Assembly (NCBI RefSeq): GCF_000340215.1
Contig: NW_006921538.1
Location: 4,042,320-4,106,319 of the forward strand
From: Pseudocercospora fijiensis CIRAD86
Lineage: Eukaryota > Ascomycota > Dothideomycetes > Mycosphaerellales > Mycosphaerellaceae
Reading direction: 5' to 3'
DNA: 64,000 bases
The position numbers and the translations under genes were made by a program. This document shows, piece after piece, positions 35,727-46,617 of the stretch. Below the pieces are notes generated by a model, which saw only the letters and a program-made list of their open reading frames with translations, did no database searches and had not been told where the DNA came from. The number at the start of each line of letters is the position of its first letter. Position 1 is the first letter of the stretch.

Positions 35727-37317
35727 CTACGTCGATACCATAAACCTATACGCAAAACGAAAACAGTAAGCGACCCATTCATTCATTCAAAAAAAAAACC
35801 GCATCGAGATAGAACTCACCAAGCCCCACTAACCGTCAACACAAGAACAAGCACCGTCAAAATCCCCGCCCCAGCTCTATCCGCCGTAGTGATAGGATCG
35901 AACGTCACAGGCGTAGTCTGATCCGTGCCGGTGCCAAAACTGGCATTACCCTTTGACGTGCCACCCGTTTTTTCCGATACGGGTGACGCAGCGTCTTGGA
36001 TGAGATTGGCTTGAATGATTGAGAGCGCACACATTTGCTGGCCGACACCGTACGTGCCGTCCCAGACGCCGTTAGTGGTCCATTTCGTGCCACAGGTGGT
36101 TTTGTCGTCGCCGCCGGAGCATTGGGCTGCGGCGGCTTGGGCGGAGGTCGCGAGGTCTAGTGAGAGGGAGGTGGTGTTAGTATGGATTTGTCTGGGCGGA
36201 GTGATGGGGAGGTGAACGGACATGGTTGGACGAGGTCGTAGAGCTCTGGGAGACGTTTTGTGGACTCGGCCATCCATCGTGCGAAGTAGGCTTTGAAACT
36301 GCGTAGAGACATTAATGTTCAGTAGCACCAGAGATCGTGTCCGCCTTACCTTTGCTGATCGGTATCGCAATTGTTCGTCGGCTCGCAGATCTCAAACATG
36401 ACTTTGTTCTTGAAGAAGTCCGCTGCGGATGTTTTCCAGATACCAAGCGCTCTCTCATGCCACGTCTCGTTCTGTGTCACGTTGTACATGGTCGCAGCAG
36501 CGTTCAGCATCATGCCTGCGCTGTACGTCCACTGGTTGTGGTCAAGAGTCGAACAGTTGTCGCTAATGCTGGTACCATCGAATACAGCGTACTGTGGGCT
36601 GAGGAGACCCACGCCGTCCATCCAGTTCCAGATCTTGTTGGTCCAGTCTGCATACGTCTCGTTCGCAGTGTACGCATAAAGACGAGAAGCTAAGTTGAGC
36701 AGACCAGCATTACTGGGAGAATTCTTATAGTCCCAGCCAGCATTCCATTGATAGATCTGCCACCGCAAACCGCCTCCACAGTTCTGCGAGTCCCAGCGAT
36801 TTGCCTGGCTGTTGAATACAGCTTGTGCTTGGGAGGTCCAACTCGGCTGGTCGGAGGGAGGGTTTGGAAATTTGTATTCGGCTGCGGTCATCGCGGCGAA
36901 AGCCCAGAAGATTTGATCGTCGTTGCCCTCGTCCTTGGTCTGGTTCTGCGGCATGAAATCGTAGGTCGGACTGAGCTGGAAGAGGAGTGCTGTGCTGACC
37001 TCATCATTGTACTTCGTGTCGCCTGTGTAGTACCAGTAGTCGATTAATGTTCCCATCATGGCTCCGGCTTCCCACCAGTAGTATGGCTGTGGTAATATGC
37101 CAGGTGTGCCTCCAGGTTGGTTGCCGGTGTACCAGTCCATCATCCTGCCGGCGACTGTGCTGGCGGCGGCTTTGACGGAGTCTGGAGCGTGTCAGCGCGT
37201 GCTCCACTCCCTGGCTGGACAAGACATACCGGTACTGGTCACGTCCAGCGTGATCGCAGACACCGCCGACCGCGACAGCATTGCTGCGGCGGCGGTACTT
37301 CGCGCCAAGAAGCGCAT
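35727..37317 (-). CDS. GH76 family mannan endo-1,6-alpha-mannosidase, DFG5/DCW1-like, GPI-anchored
   Basis: This is a cell-surface enzyme of the family thought to cut the GPI glycan of wall proteins and cross-link them to wall glucan/mannan. I derive five exons: 37,317-37,230; 37,181-36,350; 36,298-36,222; 36,156-35,820; 35,745-35,727 (450 codons, the usual family size). Introns of 48, 51, 65 and 74 bp start GTATGT, GTAAGG, GTCCGT and GTGAGT; the third has a perfect TACTAAC branch site. The N-terminus is a signal-peptide-like stretch (residues 1-21). The motif YTGNQPGG follows at about residue 47, the catalytic Asp pair in NDDQIFWAFAA is at about residues 116-126, then GGGLRWQIY and AAAAQCSGG. 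The tail AGAGILTVLVLVLTV is the hydrophobic GPI signal. The last tiny exon replaces a stop at 35,816-35,818 that would apply without splicing; the alternative lengths differ by only a few residues. Confidence 0.9.
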
Positions 37318-37975
37318 TACGACTGTACAAAGGAGGTGTGGGTGCCGCAGTCAGGATAAGCTTTTCACGTGGGCTTTGGGTGGACGGTTGGTTTGCTTGG
37401 CTCTCTTGGCTCTCTTGGCTCCGGTAAGTGAATACTGTTCCTGCAGTACTCGTTTCCTTTGCACGCTAAGATGAAGGAGTAGTGAATGAAGGCGATGATG
37501 AGAGAAATAAGGGATGACTTCGTTTGGTGTCCCTAATCATGAACGCGTCAGCGTCTCTCGTAGGGGCGCCATACCTCGCGGCTGGCGAGCGATTGCCTTT
37601 TCGGCTTGGCGCCCATCCTGCGCCACCACATCTTGTTTCCTCGGAGATGCGGCACAGGGACTGGAGGATTCGCGCGTTCCTGAAGATCCGTGGCGACCCT
37701 GCAATTCTTCGCTCGGTAATATATCATATCATACACCATCAAGCTTGCTCGCTCATTCATTTTCCTATGCCCCTGCTCTGAAGTGAGATTTAATGCCATC
37801 CCACTCTTCAAACGCCTCTTCGCATAGACCGGCTCTCAGCCAACGCAACTACGCCTCGTCCGCAGGCAGACTACGTCCCCGGAGAGCTTCGATCCTGGTG
37901 TACTAGGCGGCAAAGCAGAACAATCGTACCGTCGTACCACCTCCGTCCAAATTCGACCGCCTCGTTTGGTCACAC
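37318..37975. other. Intergenic region between GH76 and F-box genes
   Basis: About 660 bases holding the presumed GH76 promoter and the F-box 3' flank. A CACGTG box is present at about 37,367-37,372. No convincing gene is seen; overlapping short frames on both strands show no codon structure or domain. Confidence 0.5.
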
Positions 37976-38860
37976 TCAATTTCGCTCATCCGGACTTCGA
38001 GATCGTAATCGCAGTGCGCTCCTGACTAAGATTGGCCCCGACAGAAGATCTGCCACTCTGGTATGCAGCCCACTATTTCCTCGCCATTCTGCTGGCCTAT
38101 GGTCGAATTTGTGCCAGGCTGTGTACAATTCCTTCAAATCCTCAACGTGCATCGACAAACCGGGCACGCTGACATCGCTATACTCTGAGTGTAGCAGGAT
38201 CAGAACGCGACATATGTCCAATGCTTGACGCATAGTCACCGCCCTTGTGGCAACTCTCATCCGCACCTTCCGGTCGACAGTGCAGCTCTTCGTAGGCCTC
38301 GAGCGTCCAAGAAGACGCTTCCATGACGGGTCCTTCGCCGAAGAGATGAATCTAATGCTAGGGCAGAGGAATGTCAAATCGATGTTCATCCGCTCTGCTG
38401 GATCGGTCAAGGAACAGCGGCCGAACGAGCTCATCGCGTCTTCTTCCAATTTGTGCATGTCCCAAATGTCGTCGAGCGAGATCATGAGGGTGGGCTTCCT
38501 ACCCGTGGTCCAGTTGAAGGTGGCGCCAGCCTTGCTCCTCAGAAGGCTGAATTCGCAGGCAAATGTGCCGCTAAATAGGTCAGATCTGACCGTCCGTTGG
38601 TGCAGCAGGTGATCTTCTCCTCCTGCCAGAGTTCTTCTCGGCCGCTCAAAGAAGATTCCAAAAGGAGCCCAGGCGGACGGTCGATAGTCGATTTCCCAGA
38701 ATAGCGTCTTTTTCAATTGCTTGGAGCCTTCGATGGTGGCATGGAATGTTTTGCTGACGGAGTGACAGCGCAGGAGGTCTCGGGGCGGGAGGATGACGAG
38801 AATGTTCTCCAACAACTCGGTTATTCCGAAGACAGCTGATGTCGCCTGAGATGCTGCCAT
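37976..38860 (-). CDS. F-box domain protein
   Basis: This is an intronless frame of 294 codons with an ATG at 38,860. Residues about 10-52 form an F-box: TELLENILVILPPRDLLRC, then SVSKTFHATIEGSKQLKKTLFW. F-box proteins recruit targets to SCF (Skp1-Cul1) ubiquitin ligases through this motif. The remaining 240 residues show no recognised repeat (no clear WD40, LRR or kelch). The family is greatly expanded and fast-evolving in Dothideomycetes, so the target cannot be guessed. The end at 37,976 lies about 660 bp from the GH76 start. Confidence 0.8.
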   Translation of the reverse strand: MAASQATSAVFGITELLENILVILPPRDLLRCHSVSKTFHATIEGSKQLKKTLFWEIDYRPSAWAPFGIFFERPRRTLAGGEDHLLHQRTVRSDLFSGTFACEFSLLRSKAGATFNWTTGRKPTLMISLDDIWDMHKLEEDAMSSFGRCSLTDPAERMNIDLTFLCPSIRFISSAKDPSWKRLLGRSRPTKSCTVDRKVRMRVATRAVTMRQALDICRVLILLHSEYSDVSVPGLSMHVEDLKELYTAWHKFDHRPAEWRGNSGLHTRVADLLSGPILVRSALRLRSRSPDERN

Positions 38861-40026
38861 GACTGCGGCTTGGGGAGGCGTGCTTGTTGTCGAGTGCGTT
38901 GTTGTTCGGAGGTGAGGCGCGGAGTCGCGCAGCCAAAGCTCGAGTATGGATCGCCAAGAGGTGAGAACGCTCGCGACGCTGCGTGGACGTGCAAACGCGC
39001 ATGATGACTTGGCGCCGCTGGTTCATGCAAGTCGGCAAGTGCTTTTTGGCTCTCTCTCATCCTTGACTTGCCAATCTATCATTGCCGCCATCGTGTTCGA
39101 GTGTAGGTGTCTATCCAGTGTCAGCCAAGGCAGCAAACAAGCGAACACAAATCAACAGAAATTCCTAGGTCAACGATTGCAGCTACTGACAAAACATCAT
39201 CGATCGCGCATACTGAAGAGACGTTTCTCTCGGAGCAACACTAGACCTGACAGTACAAGAGCCTCTTGGATATGACTTCCAGGACAGTTGACACGAAGCT
39301 ACAATCTTCAATCAATCGAAAGACACCTACAGAGCTCTCTAGATCGCCCACAGATATGTCTCTATGCTAGAAGCAGACCCTTCGCCGCAGGAATCCGCGA
39401 CGAAGCCACTGTCCGCGCAGCATCCAATTATGACTCCAGCATACCCAGCAGCCATCTCGTGCTCTTATCGCTGCAAGCCGACCCTCTGAGGATAGGGAGT
39501 ATGGAGTTTTGTTGTGCACCGCACCTGGCGACGACACTGCCATGGAGAAGCTACTGTCCGCGCAGCATTCAAGTATGACTCCAGCACACCCAGCAGCCAT
39601 CTCGTGCTCTCATGCTCTTCTCACTGAAAACCGACCTCTGAGGAGGGTATGTGCAAAACTTGACCTCATTGCACCTAGCTCAGCAATACCACGGAGAACT
39701 CTTCATTCGATCCTCCTACTCTTCCGTGTAATCCAAGCGATGGAGTGCGAAATCTTTGCTCGGTATTTCTAGCGTTCTCGTTTCAGCGTCGTACCCGCAG
39801 GCAGTCGTGCGTTCAGCGTCGTCTCTTGCGATGCCGATGCCGATGCCTTACTTTTCATGGCGTGTTTCGAATCATGCTCCGGCATCAAACCGCTGAAGTG
39901 GGTAAGGGCGGCGGTGTTGTGGTTTGAATCAAATGCCAGCGGACAGGGGACAGAATTCTCGCTGGCAAAAGTTCTGGCGCGGAAATTGAAGATTGCACCG
40001 CAGTGCCGAAGACGACTTGTTGGCAC
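38861..40026. other. Intergenic region with a tandem duplication
   Basis: No supported gene. The right half contains a duplicated segment (see 39,404-39,700). Short frames on both strands in the first 600 bases have no recognisable product. Confidence 0.5.
39404..39700. repeat. Diverged tandem duplication, period about 147 bp
   Basis: Two copies begin GC.ACTGTCCGCGCAGCAT at about 39,404 and 39,550. They share TATGACTCCAGCA.ACCCAG and CAGCCATCTCGTGCTCT, then diverge with small indels. Confidence 0.7.
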
Positions 40027-40482
40027 TTAGATAAAACAACATCGTTCAAGCGAAGGGCCGATCAAATCGGTTTCTTGAGACGGGAAGAATGTGAATTTGA
40101 ATAAATAGACACAACAGTTCTTCATTCTAAGAGTAAGATTAAGGCCTTTTGCTAACCAATGCGATTTCATCGTAGAACCACCGGCCATTTCTCCTCGAGC
40201 GCAGCTGATATACTGGTCTGAAGGTCTCGAGTCTGCCCTCCATGCTCCCTTCGGCACGGGATAGGCTTTGCAAAAAATTGGAAAGCTTATATTCGGTGCA
40301 GTGAATGTGCGGGCCAGCAAAAGAAGTGCTGCATCGGTGGCCTTGAAATGACCCAAAAGCAGTATGCATTCTCTTCGGCCGGAATCTCCTGCATCTTGAC
40401 TGTATCCGTGATCGCAGGGCTCATCTGCGCGCATCGAGGCCGAACTGGCGGGGAGGGTAAGGAGGAAGCTGAGCTTGAGCAT
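40027..40482 (-). CDS. Possible small secreted cysteine-containing protein
   Basis: A 151-codon frame starts at ATG 40,482. The first 16 residues look like a signal peptide (MLKLSFLLTLPASSAS), and the mature part contains several Cys (CDHGYS, RRECILL, FPIFCKAY, YISCARG). Size and layout are those of fungal small secreted proteins, including candidate effectors. I recognise no family. The last 30 residues are poorer and an intron near the 3' end is possible. It lies 0.5 kb from the 1.3-kb palindrome. It could be a chance frame. Confidence 0.4.
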   Translation of the reverse strand: MLKLSFLLTLPASSASMRADEPCDHGYSQDAGDSGRRECILLLGHFKATDAALLLLARTFTAPNISFPIFCKAYPVPKGAWRADSRPSDQYISCARGEMAGGSTMKSHWLAKGLNLTLRMKNCCVYLFKFTFFPSQETDLIGPSLERCCFI

Positions 40483-40998
40483 TGGAGGCAATGAGTAAGT
40501 CTAGATGCACAAAGTCTTCAAGCCAAGAAGACATGACTGCATGGATTCCTCGCGGTAATAATGACCAGTTTCCAGAGATCATGTCTTTCGCAGGATCATT
40601 CCCAGCTTTCGCGCGACACATCTCCTTTTTCTTGAGTCGTGCGTGCTAGGGAATCTACGCTTGAAACATCCACACAGCCGACACATTTCTTTCATCCCTT
40701 CGCTGCACCAGAGACGGCAGACTAGAGCTCATTGAACTTGCATGCGCGAGTGCAAGTCCATCGATCCTATTTGGCTGGTCGATACTACATTCGTGTCCTC
40801 CCTTCATGCTCCGCGGGAGTCTGTTCACCATCTATCTCCTCGGCGGTGAAGTCATCAGTTGCGCGACGGGGAGCGAAAGTGGTCTGGTGGCAGTGAGAGG
40901 AAGCGAGTCGTGGTTGGATGTGGTTTGTACAATAGGCTGGTCAAAAGTGGTGGCCGGGGACGGAGCTCCATATATACCAGATTGTCAATGAAGGATTC
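40483..40998. other. Intergenic region upstream of the secreted-protein candidate
   Basis: Normal base composition with no frame or motif that I can support. It presumably holds the promoter of the minus-strand candidate. Confidence 0.4.
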
Positions 40999-42314
40999 AC
41001 AACGCAATCTTTGCCCCTACAAGTTCTTTTTAATATATCTTTTTATCTAGAGGAGTTATAGCTTAGTAATATAAGACAAAGATACTCTAATTTTTGTATA
41101 GTTTTTGAAAATAATAAAATTTCTAGTTGTTGCCTCCTAAGTTAATAAGCTATATAGCTTAAAGCTCTAAGTTAGAGATTTTAGAATTTTAGCGTTTTTT
41201 TAAGTCTTAATATACTATTTTTAGTAATATAAAACCTAGGCCTTATAGTTTTACTTAATTTAAATGTATTTTGAGATTTTTCTCGTAATATAGCCACTAT
41301 TAGTTATATAATCGAGAATTTAAAACTTAAATTCTTCTTAGATTCCCTTTCGTATATCTATTTCTTTAGACGAGTTATAGCTTAGTAATATAAGACAAAA
41401 ATACTTTATTTTTTATCTAGTATTGGAAAATTACTAAAATTACTAAAGCTATCTACTAAGATTAGCCTAAAATTCTAGAATAAAGATTTTAAGACTTTTG
41501 CGTTTTTTAAGCCTTAGTATACTATTTTTAGTAATCTAAACCCTAAACCTAATATTTTTACCTAGTAGGAATCTATACTAGAGCTTTTACTTTAACTAAG
41601 CTATAAATAGTCTTATAACTTAGAAAAGAATATTCTTAAGAATTGTAAACTTTAAATTACTAAGCCTACAATTCTTAAGAATATTCGCTTTAGGATTTTA
41701 AGACTAATAGTAAGCGTATTAAGATAAGAATCTTAACCTATATTTATATTAGGTAAAACTCTTAGGTCTAGGTTTTAGATTACTAAAAATAGTATACTAA
41801 GACTTAATAAATACTAAAATCTTAAAATCTTTCTTAAAGAGGTTTAGGCTAATCTTAGTAGATAGGTATAATAGTTTTAGTTATTTTCTAAAAATACTTC
41901 AAAGTTAAAGTATATTTGTCTAATATTACTAAGCTATAATTCTGCTAAATAAAAAGATAAACTAAAGAGAATATAGTAAGAAAACAATATTCCTTTCTAG
42001 ATTGTATTACTAATAGTTGCTATACTAATATACAAATTTAAATTTAGATTTTTATAAGGTAAAACTATAAGACTTAGATTTTAGATTACTAAAAATAGTA
42101 TGCTAAGGCCTAAAAAATGCTAAAATTGTTAAACTTCTAAATTAGAATTTTAGGCTATATAGCTTATAAATTTAATAGGTAACGACTATAAATTTTATTA
42201 TTTTCTAAAACTAGATACAAATTAGAGTATCTTTGCTCTATATTATTAAGCTATAACTCCTCTATATAAAAAGATATATCAAAAAGAACTTGAAGGGCCA
42301 AAGATTACGTTGTT
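40999..42314. mobile_element. 1.3-kb AT-rich near-perfectly symmetric palindrome (nested or fold-back inverted-repeat element)
   Basis: The left end (ACAACGCAATCTTTG at 40,999) and right end (CAAAGATTACGTTGT ending 42,313) are inverted copies. The inverted match continues inward through both arms to a central hairpin with perfect 20-bp arms (41,628-41,647 and 41,667-41,686) and a 19-base loop. The hairpin midpoint (41,657) is the midpoint of the whole element. Each arm consists of two direct repeats with a 319-bp period (GAGTTATAGCTTAGTAATAT at 41,053 and 41,372). It has no coding capacity. It is very AT-rich and CpG is also lost, unlike in the Gypsy nests. This is most likely a non-autonomous inverted-repeat (MITE-like) element with a second copy inserted at or near its centre. 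I could not settle the target duplication. Confidence 0.75.
41628..41686. repeat. Central perfect hairpin of the palindrome
   Basis: GAATATTCTTAAGAATTGTA and its exact reverse complement, separated by 19 bases. Confidence 0.9.
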
Positions 42315-43914
42315 GTCGCTGCGGTCAGAAGTGCTGTATTGACAATCTGGTACGTATGGGCCTCCCTAGCCGGGCAGATCGATCGTGCCAAGGATATCCT
42401 CTTTGCGGCTGCACACTACACATCGATGACCTCTCCACTCCTCTCCACACGCGTCTCCCTGATCGTGCAGATTGAGACGCCGTTCACCTTGTATCAGTCG
42501 AGCTGGAGAATGTTAGAGCTGCGAGATCACGGCAACCGTATGACATCGGGGCGACAAAGACTTGCGGAGACCAGAGACCAGAGAGCCGATGGTTCCATCC
42601 CCTCCAGTCGACTGTGCAGACGAGATGGAACAAGCGATCCGTAGGCAGCTCGCTCAGGTTCAAACAAGATGCTATGACACATTTGAGCGCCCTTCGGAGG
42701 CCAAGAGATGCTCAGCGCTAGGAGGAGGGACACAGTGAAAATAATGCCGCCAGCCAAGGCACGATGGCAAACGGTTGCTGCACGAGCACGTCGGTGAGAG
42801 TTCTCAGCAGGATATGAATGCTGCTGCACGCTTCTTCCATCGAAAGTGCGTGGCATTTGCACAAGGCAAATCCCTTGCTGTCGCTATTCGTCTTGACGGA
42901 CCGAACTCATGTCCACGTGGAGAGAAGGGATGAGATGCATCGCAAGTGCCTTGGGAAGAGTCACTCGTATTAGGCAGCATGGCATGTTTGGGAGGTAGGC
43001 AAGTCCACATGCTGGCGCACTGATCACGCTCGCCGCGCTTGTGTCGACCCTTTTTAAGCCACCGCTTTTCGATCCAGCCCTTCGACTTGACATCTCCTCC
43101 ACCATCTCTCCTTCAAGCTGTGGAACCTGCCAACTTCTTGGGAGGAGAACAAGGAAGTCGAGCTGGTTGGAGATCTAGCTACTATGGCCCGAGAGAAAGA
43201 ACAGTTCCTTGGCGATTACCAGGAGGAGGACACAGAGTGAACTCAGTCCTGAGACCCGGCAATAGCGTTCGAGGTCTTTTGCGCGCCATCAGCTAACGAT
43301 CCTTCTTATAGAGATGCGCCATGGTGAGCGGCCAAAAGCCCATCTTTCCACCCCTTTACCTACAGATGACGAGCATCTTGCTTTCGAGACCACGAGTCTT
43401 CGCAAGCAGCCCAATTCTCTTTTCGCTGCACCAGCTCCGCCTACCACAATGGAGAGGCAACAGATCTCTGGTCAGGCTGGCAGGCTTCCAATTACGACAG
43501 ATGATGAGACAACTCGTCAATTTCTCCGCACATGAACAGCGAGCCGGCATGCTCCGGCATTTCGCTCGCAGTCAACGCGTTGCCTAGCGTTTGGTGTCAT
43601 TGTCAGAAGCATGGTCGGAAGCATCATTGGAAGAAGCACGTAACACATTGTGTACCTATCGCTTCTCCGCGTTTCAAATTCCGATCGAAGTCTCTTCTAC
43701 CGTATAGATTTCTCTGGCCCTTCAAAAGAACGTCAAGGGAACATATGCGGTCAATGCGAGGGAGCGGAAATCAAACGACACACGCCAAAACGATCTTGTC
43801 ACTCTCTCCACTAATGCTGTCCTTGTGTACAGATTTTCTCGCAAACTTTTCGCAAAACGACGGAGGTCCCTCCCAACTGCTGAAACCCACAAACAACACT
43901 CCAACACCTCTCAC
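42315..43914. other. Intergenic region, no supported gene
   Basis: 1.6 kb of ordinary composition. Several frames of 60-140 codons exist on both strands, but they overlap each other and show no domain, signal peptide or splice structure that I trust. The right end is the 3' flank of the DUF829 gene. Confidence 0.45.
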
Positions 43915-45150
43915 TCAGACATCCAACCACGAGGGATCACCATCATCATTCGTCTCATAAAGACTCGCAAATTCCACCTTCCGCTCCTGCACCACCTCCT
44001 CCATCTCCATAAGCTCATAACTCCTCTCCACAAAATGCCCCTCATCCACAACCCCCCTCTCAACAAAATACCCCCCATCACTCGCCCTCCTCTCCCGAGC
44101 CGGACTCGACCGCGTAACATCCCTACTCTCATACCTCTCCCGAAATGGGCTCGAAACCATAAGATCCGTACTCACGTACCCCCCACTCCCACTCCTCCTC
44201 CTCCTCGCCCCGCCCCCCTCCTTCTCCTTCTCATCATCCTCCACAACACTCTGCACCGCCCTCCAATACCTCCACCCATCCTCCATCGTCAACGAACAAT
44301 GCCCCGCTTTCAGAAACACCTCCTTCCTCACCTCATACCCCAGCGCCTCCGCATCCTCCGCATGCTTCCCGATCTGCTCATGACCAATCCACCCGTCGGC
44401 TTTCGAATACAAATACAACCGCTTCCCCTCCTTGGTCGGGAACAAATTCGGATCATTGAGATATCTCCCCGTCTTCGTGGCCGTGTCGGGCAGAGGCAAC
44501 ATGACTTTGACCAGAATGTTCACGCCGTAGAAGGCGTAGACGGCCCAGGAGCCGAGCATGCGCATGATGATGTTTTTGGGGAGGTTGGATTTCGCGGCGC
44601 GCACGGATTGGGAGGTCGAGTATCTTCCCGGGGAGCAGTCCAACACCATGGCCTCCAACGGCACGTGCATTTTCGCGCGAGCGATTTCCCGCACCAGGCG
44701 CGTGGCGGTGTAGGCTCCTCCGTTGGACGCGACGTGGATGACGATCCCTTTCGTCTTCAGCACCTTCTGCAATTCGATGTGCCGCTTCACGACTTCGACC
44801 GCGGTGGCCAGATGCAAATCCTGCATCGGCGAGGTGGGGGATTCGATGAGCAGGATTTCGGCTTCGGGGTAGAGGTATTTGTATTTTTCCGTGTACTTGG
44901 CGATGTTCTTGGGCGTGGCGCCGCGTCCCGAACAGAAGATTATGAGGGGTGGGGATTGGATGAGGCTGCGGCTGCGACGCTTGTGGATGGGTTTGGGTCG
45001 ATAGGTGGAGATGTAGCGACTGAGGGTCTCGAAGCCGGGGACGCCGGATTGGTTGATGAGTTGGTTTGCTTGTGAGGGATCGTGGCCTTGAGCTGCGCTG
45101 ATCCTCTTGACCAGGGTAACGAGGCGTGCTGTTGACTGCAAGGACTCCAT
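43915..45150 (-). CDS. DUF829 / TMEM53-like alpha/beta-hydrolase-fold protein
   Basis: Intronless, 411 codons. The ATG at 45,150 (MESLQSTARL) is preferred over an upstream TTG extension. The core has a beta-strand start PPLIIFCSGRGATPKNIAKY (about residues 99-118) and PEAEILLIESPTSP. The nucleophile-elbow position is VIHVASNGGAY, with Ser where GxSxG hydrolases have it. A late Asp lies in YSKADGWIG and a late His in KAGHCSLTM, giving a plausible Ser-Asp-His triad. This order is typical of DUF829 (PF05705) proteins, whose animal member TMEM53 is a nuclear-envelope protein. The substrate is unknown. The C-terminal 90 residues are Glu/Arg/Ser-rich and probably disordered. The TTC/TCC-rich coding strand gives long spurious plus-strand frames here. 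Confidence 0.85.
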   Translation of the reverse strand: MESLQSTARLVTLVKRISAAQGHDPSQANQLINQSGVPGFETLSRYISTYRPKPIHKRRSRSLIQSPPLIIFCSGRGATPKNIAKYTEKYKYLYPEAEILLIESPTSPMQDLHLATAVEVVKRHIELQKVLKTKGIVIHVASNGGAYTATRLVREIARAKMHVPLEAMVLDCSPGRYSTSQSVRAAKSNLPKNIIMRMLGSWAVYAFYGVNILVKVMLPLPDTATKTGRYLNDPNLFPTKEGKRLYLYSKADGWIGHEQIGKHAEDAEALGYEVRKEVFLKAGHCSLTMEDGWRYWRAVQSVVEDDEKEKEGGGARRRRSGSGGYVSTDLMVSSPFRERYESRDVTRSSPARERRASDGGYFVERGVVDEGHFVERSYELMEMEEVVQERKVEFASLYETNDDGDPSWLDV

Positions 45151-46617
45151 CCCGTTCGTTCGTTCGTTGATGGAGCGAGGTTGTGAGGTTGTGTTGTGAG
45201 GGGAAATCAGTCGGTCTGCGATATATGGGTATTGTTCACTGCCATCCCTTTCCAACAATCATTGTCAAAAGGAGGCGGCTCTGACGATGCATTTTATTTG
45301 AAAGTCCACATATTTAGACGTCTGACGGACATACCGGGTGCGGAAGCTAGTCGATCCGGCATGTGAAGCTTGGGGCTTACGATACCCTCCCCTCCCCTCC
45401 CCAGCTGGCTTGTACATGTGACAGGAAGTTTCGTGCGGATGAAAATCGTCACCCACACCGCAAACGACCGGAGACGGAGTCACGCAAGATATCCGACTGG
45501 TTGAGAGGAGGTTTCGTGCTGGTTCTGCTTTTCTTGGCATATTGGTGATGGGTGATGACAACTCTGCGGGACGACCCGGAAATCCGATCGGCGAGGGTGT
45601 AAGCCTCCTTTCTGCTTCATTCATTCCGGGTTGCGGACACCTGTGCTGATATGCTGAGATTGACGCTCGTGTGATGCCTGTGTGAAGCACACCGGTGGTG
45701 TTTCGAATGTTTCTTGCAGCAATGCTGGACCTGGTGACCTACTATAAGTTACCCCCGTTGTTGGTGCGGTCAGCGTCGTACATCCGAAACTCCGTTCGCA
45801 GCTGTATGCATGGTATTAGTTCTGCCCCGGTTGTCATTGATGACATCATGAGTCCTTGATGAAGCGCGAGAGATGATGATTGTTGTATGTACAAAACGCA
45901 GATCATGAAGCTCACATTCCTCCCAAGGTTCGCTGGGTTGGGTCGGAGCTGGGTCCTATAGGGAGCTTGGTCGGGAGGCGCCAGATTCACGCGGCCGCGG
46001 GTCGGAGGTGATGCGTGTCCAAAATGAAATCTTCGTATAATAGTATGCCTTTTGATTAGCATCTTCATACTTCTGGCTAGCGATTTCTGTGTGCACATCC
46101 ATCTGGCTCGCGATTATTGTGGAGCCCAACTTGTACCAGATTGATGAGATGACCGCTCTTGCTACGATGATTCGGCGGGTTATAGGTAGATGTGTCGAAG
46201 TATTGCAATGTGAAAAAGGAAAAAAGGACTTGAAAGTTGATTTGGACTTGGCGACAAGCTCTCTGATTACTTCGTTACAACTCCTGAAATTTTTTGTATG
46301 CTCGCTCGTTCAAGCAATACCGCCTGGCCCGGCTGGGTTCAGTAGATTATGTCTATGCTGTGATATGATCGGAGAAGCGAAGGTCACGGAGTAGGCGAGG
46401 TTCGCGACCTACGTCTCAAGTGGAGGGATTTGGGCTGCATGGGAAGGAATATGAAGACCTGGAGGATAGCGAGGTGCATGGTACTGTGAATTTGGTTGCG
46501 TGTCAGCAGGGCGTTTTCCATAACCGCCGGGACTAAATAAGGAAGAATTTCTACTTTCTTTCTTTCTTTCTTTCTGTTCATCAACAAACAGCTGTCGTTG
46601 TGATAGTCCCTCGACTT
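45151..46617. other. Intergenic region between DUF829 and MFS genes
   Basis: About 1.47 kb. It holds the presumed DUF829 promoter and the MFS 3' flank with a short (TTTC)n tract at about 46,555-46,574. No supported gene. Confidence 0.5.
46555..46574. repeat. (TTTC)n microsatellite
   Basis: Five uninterrupted TTTC units downstream of the MFS gene. Confidence 0.9.

Noticed and set aside
43825..45075. 416-codon plus-strand frame over the DUF829 gene
   Set aside because: It is antisense to a conserved gene, composed of Arg/Pro/His low-complexity peptide, with no domain. It arises from the TCC/CTC-rich complementary strand.
45151..45258. N-terminal extension of the DUF829 protein
   Set aside because: It would need a TTG start; the first ATG is at 45,150 and the extension has no family match.
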